Shown piece after piece: positions 58,213 through 64,000 of a stretch of DNA of 64,000 nucleotides. The first letter of the stretch is position 1. Each line of letters opens with the position of its first letter. The notes under the pieces are model-generated. The model was given only the letters and a program-made list of their open reading frames with translations, did not search any database and had not been told where the DNA came from. The DNA is taken from positions 88,857,927-88,921,926 of the forward strand of contig CM054058.1 of assembly GCA_028641055.1 (NCBI GenBank), read 5' to 3'. Made by a program: the position numbers and the translations under genes. This stretch comes from Alopecurus myosuroides. Lineage: Eukaryota; Streptophyta; Magnoliopsida; Poales; Poaceae.

Positions 58213-60149
58213 CTGCTTTGGCTTCCATTCGCGATTTCCACGATGTCCGCTGTCACGATTTCTCGTAAATTCTGCCGCCACCAGTTCTTCTCGGTCGTCG
58301 TGATCGTAATGCTTTCTCCTTTTATTTCGACCATGACGGTCTTCCTCAGGTGCTGGCGAAGATGCCTTTTTGTTGCGCACCGAGTCCTCACCGTTGGCCC
58401 ATCCGTCGGTGATAGCCATCAGCTCTCCGATGGTTTTGGGTGCTGCTCGCCCCAGTTCTTCTCTAAAGGTGGTTCGTCGAGCTCCTTTGGTGAAAGTTTC
58501 GACTGCAACCTCTTCCGATATGTTTCCCGCCGTATTTTTGAGCGTGGTCCATCGCTGGATGTACTCACGAGTAGACTCACCACTCTTCTGCTTGCAAGCC
58601 CACAGCTCCTGATTGAAGCGGGTCTTTTATATGTTGCTTGGAAGTTTTTGCGGAAGTCGAAGGTCAGATCGTCCCATGATCCGTAGCACACCCTCGGTCT
58701 TCCTTCGAGCCGGCTACGCGCAGCGCCTACAAGATGTAGGTTAAGGTACTGCATAGCTGTGGTCTTGTTCCCACGCTGGCATTTTACTGCCGTGAGGTAA
58801 TTCGACAGCCAGGATTTGGGCTATAGCGAACCGTCGTATTTTGGCACTTCTGTAGTAAGCTTAAATCTCCTGGGCATTGGTGCCTCGCGGATTTCGCGAG
58901 TAAAGCACAATGCGCTGCATGCCTCTTCGTCAGAGGAGGTGGATGGGGAATGTGCACGGTTCCTGGCTGCTCGGGCCTCGTTGATTTTGTTTTGCGTGAT
59001 GTCAGATCGCGCGTTGTATCTAGGCTGGTCACGATCAACCTCCTTTCGCGGCTCCTTGCTGCGGTGTCGCGAGCGGATGCTATGATGCCGTGGGCTGCGA
59101 TCTCGATCTCTCGGGTTGTCGTCGCTGCTGCTCGGGCTATCACCGCGTCGACGGGCTTCTTTTCCTCGGGCGCGACGAGGTGAGTTCTCCCTTCTGGGCG
59201 ATGTACTCCCGCGTCTGCGGGGTGTGTCCTTGTCTTTTCGAGGAGTTTTCTCAGTCTCTTGTGCAGTCCTGTTCTTGCATCTTTGGGCTGCAAGTCTCGC
59301 GGTTGCAATGCCTAGCCCCTTCTGGACTTGCTTGTATTGCTCTGCGCGGGGGTCGTTCTCCCCTGGCTGGTTCGCCTGCAGGTACGTGGCTGCAGCCATG
59401 ACTGCGGCGGAGGGGTTTGTCGGGTGTATGTTGCCGTCGTTATCGACGTGCATAAGGGAAGTTTCGAGTGTTCTGCTGATCCCACTAAGAGACCCGCCGT
59501 CCATAGCCGCGGTCTTCGATACGTATCATTTCTTCGGGGGATTGTTCCCTACCGAGTGTGTTTTGGAGAGAGCCGTGCGACGTAGACTTGACTCGTCCGC
59601 CAGCTTTTTCCGCTCGTCCAGATCCTTGCGAGCTTCTTTGATCAGCGCTGCCGCTTTCACTAGATGGTACTGGTATGCGGTTAGCTCTTCCTGATGGGCT
59701 CCTTCTTCAATCGGCTGGCCTGAGTGTATGGCCGCCTTTGCCTTGACCCAAGCTTCTCGCGATACTTTTATGAGCTCTCGTTCCGTTGCGCTCTCTTCCG
59801 TTTCTTCGGGTGGATCGTTCGATCGTGCCATGCAGACCTGAGCCAGATATGGCCCGTGAGTCCTCGGCGGGGATTGACGAGTTTTTTCAACCCGAGAAGG
59901 TTGCTCTGCAGCGATGGTGTGGAAGTTGCGAGTACTGGGGCGGACATATCCTTCACTGGTTGCTAGGTCGCGACCATCGTGGTTGGGCAGCGAGTCGAGA
60001 GTTTCCGGGCTCGAGACCGACTCGGAGTCCGATTCTTCGAGATCGGTTTGCGCGGGGAAGTGCAGGATTCCTGCTTTGTTGGCGCGGAAGTGGAAGCTCC
60101 CGAACGTCAGGGTGACGCTTTTCTCCAATCCACTGAACGCCGGGTGCAA
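58213..60149 (-). pseudogene. gag: F gag, broken and truncated
   Basis: It is readable from 60149 (MHPAFSGLEKSVTLTFGSFH). A long charged N-terminal part includes an R/S/D-rich block (58950-59230). The Retrotrans_gag domain lies around 58560-58810 (SWLSNYLTAVKCQRGNKTT, YGSWDDLTFDF, NFQATYKRP). Breaks: TGA 59526, TAG 58821 and a frame change near 58440. The last part (58419-58213; AITDGWANGEDS, RKHYDHDD) runs straight into the pre-RT linker. The zinc knuckle and protease, normally several hundred codons, are missing at about 58212. The true start may be further right than 60149. Confidence 0.85.
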
Positions 60150-60280
60150 TTCCGGCGAGTGGGGAGCGACGATGATCGACCCGAATCAGATCGGATCTGC
60201 TGAAGTCGAAGCTCCGGGGCTCCAACTAAAGGTTGGCGATGATGAGGCCGAAGATGCCATAGATCCAGCGCCCGCCGTTC

Positions 60281-60296
60281 CCACAGACATCGCCAA
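60281..60296 (-). promoter_or_regulatory. F primer binding site
   Basis: The minus strand reads TTGGCGATGTCTGTGG one base after the 5' LTR, similar to the TTGGCGCCGTCTGTGG type found in Tat-lineage elements. Confidence 0.75.
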
Positions 60297-60297
60297 T

Positions 60298-60797
60298 TGT
60301 CGAATATGCATCTCAACAAGTCCCTCGGGTGAACCGATAGGGTTTCGATTAGGAGAACGTGTAGATGTTGGTGACAATCGTCGGAAAACTGGGGGCACGA
60401 TTTACCCAGGTTCGGGGCCCTCGTAGAGGTAAAACCCTTACTCCTGCTTCTGTCGATCTGTATTAGCAATAGATCAGTTACAATGGGGGGTGCCCGAGTC
60501 GAGAGTCAGATCTCAATATCAAGGCTTTGGTGGTGTGATATTGCTTGGTCAGCCTCCCGGTGGTTCTCCTGGCCTTGTATAGGTGGACAGGTCTCAAACC
60601 GCACCGGGGGGGGGGGGAGGGGATACAAACCCTAAACTTAAGACGCTTACAAATTTCCTTTCTTGACCATCAAGGCCTTACAGGTGGGCCTTGATTGGGA
60701 CTTCTAGAACTGTCTATGGCATCTCCCTTCGGGCATAGGTCTTGGGCCTTGGACCGGGTAGCCTCACCCGATAGGTCCAGGATTCATCCCCTCGTCA
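60298..60797 (-). repeat. F 5' LTR
   Basis: The transcript-sense ends are TGACGAGGGG and ATATTCGACA. It contains a G12-type run at about 60606-60617 and a weak TATACAAGG in place of the TATATAAG of the other LTR, so the promoter of this copy may be damaged. Visible differences from the 3' LTR are more numerous than in N1, N2 or C, so F is older than those. Confidence 0.88.
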
Positions 60798-61084
60798 ACA
60801 TCAAAGCACCCTTCCGGTACCAGTGATTGGCATGATCTCATGGTCTGAGGAATAAGTTACTTCGTATGCAAGATATAACAATATAAACTAAATGACTTGA
60901 TCATATATTAATCAACGAGTTAGTTAAAATAGAGGCTTTACTAGGAACCATAGTTTGTTTATTAAACACACATGTATCAACGTTTCCAGTTAATACAATT
61001 CTAGCATGAGAAATAAACATTTATCATAAACAAGGAATAAGATAATAACCACTTTATTATTGCCTCTCGGTCATATTCACTTCA

Positions 61085-64000
61085 GTCTCTCACTTGCACT
61101 AGAGTCAATAATCTAGTTTGTAAGCACTTAACACATATGGCGTTCCAGTGTTATTACCATGCTTTGCATGTGGTAAACATCATAAAAAAGATCTGAACTG
61201 TTCAGGTCCTATTGTATTTGCATGTTCTTTGCGTCTGCACACATCACTCATTCTGTAATGAGATGGCTTTGTATATATTTGGTCAACCGGTGAAACCTTA
61301 ATTGCTCAGCTTAAACCAATGTTACTAACATTGTGAAAATATAGCTTCATAGTGTCAGCATTCTTGGAAATTCACCAAGTACAATAAAGAACTCCTTAAC
61401 ACAAAATACTCTTATTATTTGTTGTCAACACAACGATATACTTAGCCTTTGTAGTATCCGTCACAATACTTTAATTTTGAAACTCTTCCAAATCCAGCAT
61501 GGAACTTTCTTCCAGCCTATTGTGCTACCCTCGTCACATATTTTAATTGAGATAAAATTATTTGAATATATGACAAGACTATTAGTGTAACATATTACAA
61601 CAAATAGTTTGTCATTACTATATAGGAAAACACATCCTTAGCATTTCCAAAATAGCATAATGATCTCTCACATTGTTGTCTAATCATCATATGAATTATC
61701 CTTCTATAACATTTGATAGCATATGACTCATCTGGTTGTGTACATAGCATGGAACATGTAACTTAGAAATCTCAATTTCATTGTGCTCATCATGTGTCAA
61801 AACACTTGAATATTGCTCAATTGTTTTCCATGTGGCAAGAAATCCTTCTTGTCATTTCGATATTGACTTACTTCAATATTTCATCTAAGTAATTTGGCTT
61901 CAATCATATCAGGAGCTTCAGTCCATCTCTTATAGATATCAATGCCCAATATCTCCTAAGCCTTTCATCAATATAAGAATCTTAACCGTGTTAATTTGAA
62001 ATACATATTTTCCAATCAACCATATGTCATCTACATAAAACATTGGAAATATGTCTTAGCGCTCCCACTTAATTTCTTGTAACTCTACAAGCATCTTTAT
62101 CGTTCATGATGAAAAGGTAAATATTCCAACTTCGTTATGTTTACTTCAACCATTGAAGTTTGCATACCTTTCCAACAACCTTTTGAATTCTACAAAACTC
62201 TCTGACTGTGTCAAGTACACATCCTCGATCAAACTTCCTCGAGAGGAGAGTTGGTTTTGTTATTCAACTGCCATATCATAATATGTAACTTTTGCTAGAA
62301 CTATCCGCAAAGACTAAAGTATCACTACGGAAGATCAAAATCTTGTAGTAGTCAACTCTTTGAACTTCGTCGAAAACAACTTTTCGATAAGGACAACTTT
62401 CAAAGGATGTAAATATCCATGTCTTTGTCGCTATATAGACCTTTTTTCTATCTTTAGGCATCATGCATATCGAAAGGACTACCAAGTCACATACTTGATA
62501 TTCATATAAGGATACTATGGCGGATATAATGACTCATTGTCAATTTTGAGAAGTCAGGGCCCATCATTTGCTTCCTTTATAAGGTCCAGGTCCTTTGTTG
62601 TCAAAACAACACTTTAATCTTAAACCACAAGTTAGTCTAAGTACAAATTTTTAGGACTTTTGTGGTTCAGTTCGCAAACTCATTCGAAGTATCTACAACC
62701 AATGTAGTGTCTTCTACTTTGTCAAAATAGCAAACCCCGGAACAACTTTCAGTGCCGCGCTACTCTTTACATGGTAACGAAGATTCTCTAATCTCGTTGA
62801 GTTTGTACTGTCCTCCCACTCACTTATTTCGCAAGAACTATTTTCTCGAGAAATCAACCCTTTCTAACAGGCAACATTTGTCTTTTGTCGGTGATAGGAG
62901 AAATACCCAATGTATTCTTTAGGATAACCTTATAAACATATATTTATCCCATTTTGGTTATAAACATTTTACACATGCTATCCATACCAAAACTTAATAA
63001 AAAGACAATTTGGGTCATTACCCAAACCATATCTTATATGGTGCCAATTACAATGGATCATGATGGCGCTCTTTTCGGTGTAAAAGCGGTTGTCACTAAT
63101 GTATAAACTACAAAATTATAATGGCATTTTTATTTATCTTACCATGTCAAAATAAGATTTGATTTTGTCTCTCGAACACTCCAAACTAATGTGGGGTTAT
63201 TCGAGTAATATAAGTTGTAGAACAATTCTGCAACTTCTCAGATGTCTTGCTAAACTTGTAACTCAAACTTTATCCTTTATGATCCAATCATAAATACTTG
63301 ATTATCTCGTTACATTGATTTTTACTTCATATTAACAACCATTTGAACCAAATCAAAATGTCAAACTCCATTCTCTTTAAATAGATATACTCACATATCT
63401 ACTCAAATCATCGACATAATTTTATGAAGTAAAATTTAATCCACCACACATTACTATATATAATGGACTATATACATCAATATGTACAATCTCCATTAAA
63501 TTAGTCGTCCATTCTACTTTGGCCTATGCACGGAATTCTAGTCATCTTTTGGAAGAGGTCTCACAAGCATCAATTTATTCAAAACAAAGTGACTTAGGAA
63601 GTCCATCAATCTGGAGTTCCTTCATGTTTTCCTTTCCTATATGAACTAAAATGATGGTGTCACAATTTAAGTGAAACTCTTTTACGTTTTGCAACGTTTA
63701 GCATTTAGTCTTATAGATGTTTACTTTACCAACACGATTTATATTAACATATCCATCAATTATGGAATATGGTCATAGTTTGAACAATCTCATTTGTTCT
63801 CACAAAAGACCAGAACAAAATAACAATTTATTAAGTTCTTAAAATAAATCTTGAAAGTTTGGTTTGATACGACAATAAACATAGTAACACTTTATTTCTG
63901 TTCTTGTCATAATCGATTCCACATCTATTACTAGTTCCTTTTAGTCCCTTGTATTTCTTGCATTGCGTTGCTTTGTATGAAAACTCATACCAACCAATGT
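61085..64000 (-). pseudogene. E internal region with decayed pol
   Basis: It is collinear with D 40206-42400. The minus strand has the same degenerate reverse-transcriptase remnant (VDDIW-type, about 62045-62020) and the same knuckle-adjacent sequence near the window edge. It has about 757 bp (62342-63098) that D lacks. No open frame exceeds about 70 codons. Confidence 0.65.

Larger units (their letters stand above)
48949..60797 (-). mobile_element. F: Tat-lineage Ty3/gypsy element with an antisense gene
   Basis: LTRs lie at 48949-49404 and 60298-60797, with the duplication ACATC at 48944-48948 and 60798-60802. D's LTR has the single-copy site, which confirms the insertion. The primer site TTGGCGATGTCTGTG is close to the TTGGCGCCGTCTGTG type of the Tat lineage. 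On the minus strand: gag, RT, RNase H, integrase. The 3' third holds a plus-strand, intron-containing gene and a 62-bp tandem array. An antisense extra ORF and tandem repeats in this region are known traits of the lineage. Many stops and a deletion of the protease region leave it defective. Confidence 0.9.
47680..61084 (-). repeat. E 3' LTR, split by F
   Basis: The two parts, 47680-48948 and 60803-61084, join at the ACATC duplication and total about 1.55 kb. Together they are collinear with D 44399-46041. A minus TATA-like TTATAAAAGG is at 48127-48136. Confidence 0.85.
47680..64000 (-). mobile_element. E: second Angela/BARE-like copia element, running off the right edge
   Basis: Its 3' LTR starts at 47680 (TGAAGGGTTCG) and ends at 61084, interrupted by F. 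The polypurine tract is at 61085-61100 and the internal part continues to the window edge. The last five bases before it, AATAT (47675-47679), should be the target duplication. It has the same orientation and family as D but is a separate insertion in the hAT fragment. No open gag or pol remains. Confidence 0.85.

Overview
The window is plant nuclear DNA, almost certainly from a large-genome grass of the wheat/barley tribe (Triticeae). The evidence is a nest of long LTR retrotransposons of types typical of that tribe: Athila-like, Tekay-like and Tat-like Ty3/gypsy, SIRE-like and Angela/BARE-like Ty1/copia. There is also a Stowaway MITE with the usual CTCCCTCCGTCC ends, plus decayed LINE and hAT fragments. 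I see no host single-copy gene, rRNA, tRNA gene or CRISPR array. Family names rest on protein motifs, primer binding sites and termini; no database search was run.

Layout, left to right. 1-39651 is an Athila-like array (A/B). Its first copy (A) enters from the left inside an env-position ORF and ends in an LTR at 21523-22918. That LTR also serves as the left LTR of a second copy (B), which ends in another LTR at 38254-39651. Copy A is split by N1 (1162-20175, target duplication ACATG), a gag-protease-only Athila-like element. N1 is itself split by N2 (5394-16272, duplication TCAAG), an element with two ~5 kb LTRs around only 885 bp of internal DNA. Copy B is split by C (22945-34854, minus strand, duplication GGGCC), a SIRE-like copia element with gag, pol and a third ORF. 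The A/B array lies inside the LTR of D (39652-46041, minus), a decayed Angela/BARE-like element. D lies inside a LINE reverse-transcriptase remnant (46042-46424). The LINE was also hit by an hAT-type transposon (46425-47679) that carries a Stowaway MITE (46677-46933). The hAT is cut by E (47680 to beyond the window, minus), a relative of D. E's LTR is interrupted by F (48949-60797, minus, duplication ACATC), a Tat-lineage gypsy element.

The deepest stack has five levels: LINE, then D, then A/B, then N1, then N2. Several insertions can be checked against empty sites inside the window, because A/B and D/E are paralogous pairs.

Coding content belongs to the elements, and nearly all of it is broken. 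C keeps a nearly complete pol with two separate nonsense breaks and a gag frameshift, plus a 3' ORF. F keeps gag, RT, RNase H and integrase pieces but has lost the gag knuckle and protease. F also carries, on the opposite strand, an intron-containing gene of the 'putative gypsy-type transposon' family, preceded by a 62-bp tandem array. The most interesting signals are this antisense gene and its repeats, the palindromic promoter-like clusters in C, the ~160-bp periodicity and pol III-like boxes inside the N2 LTRs, and the shared decayed pol of D and E.
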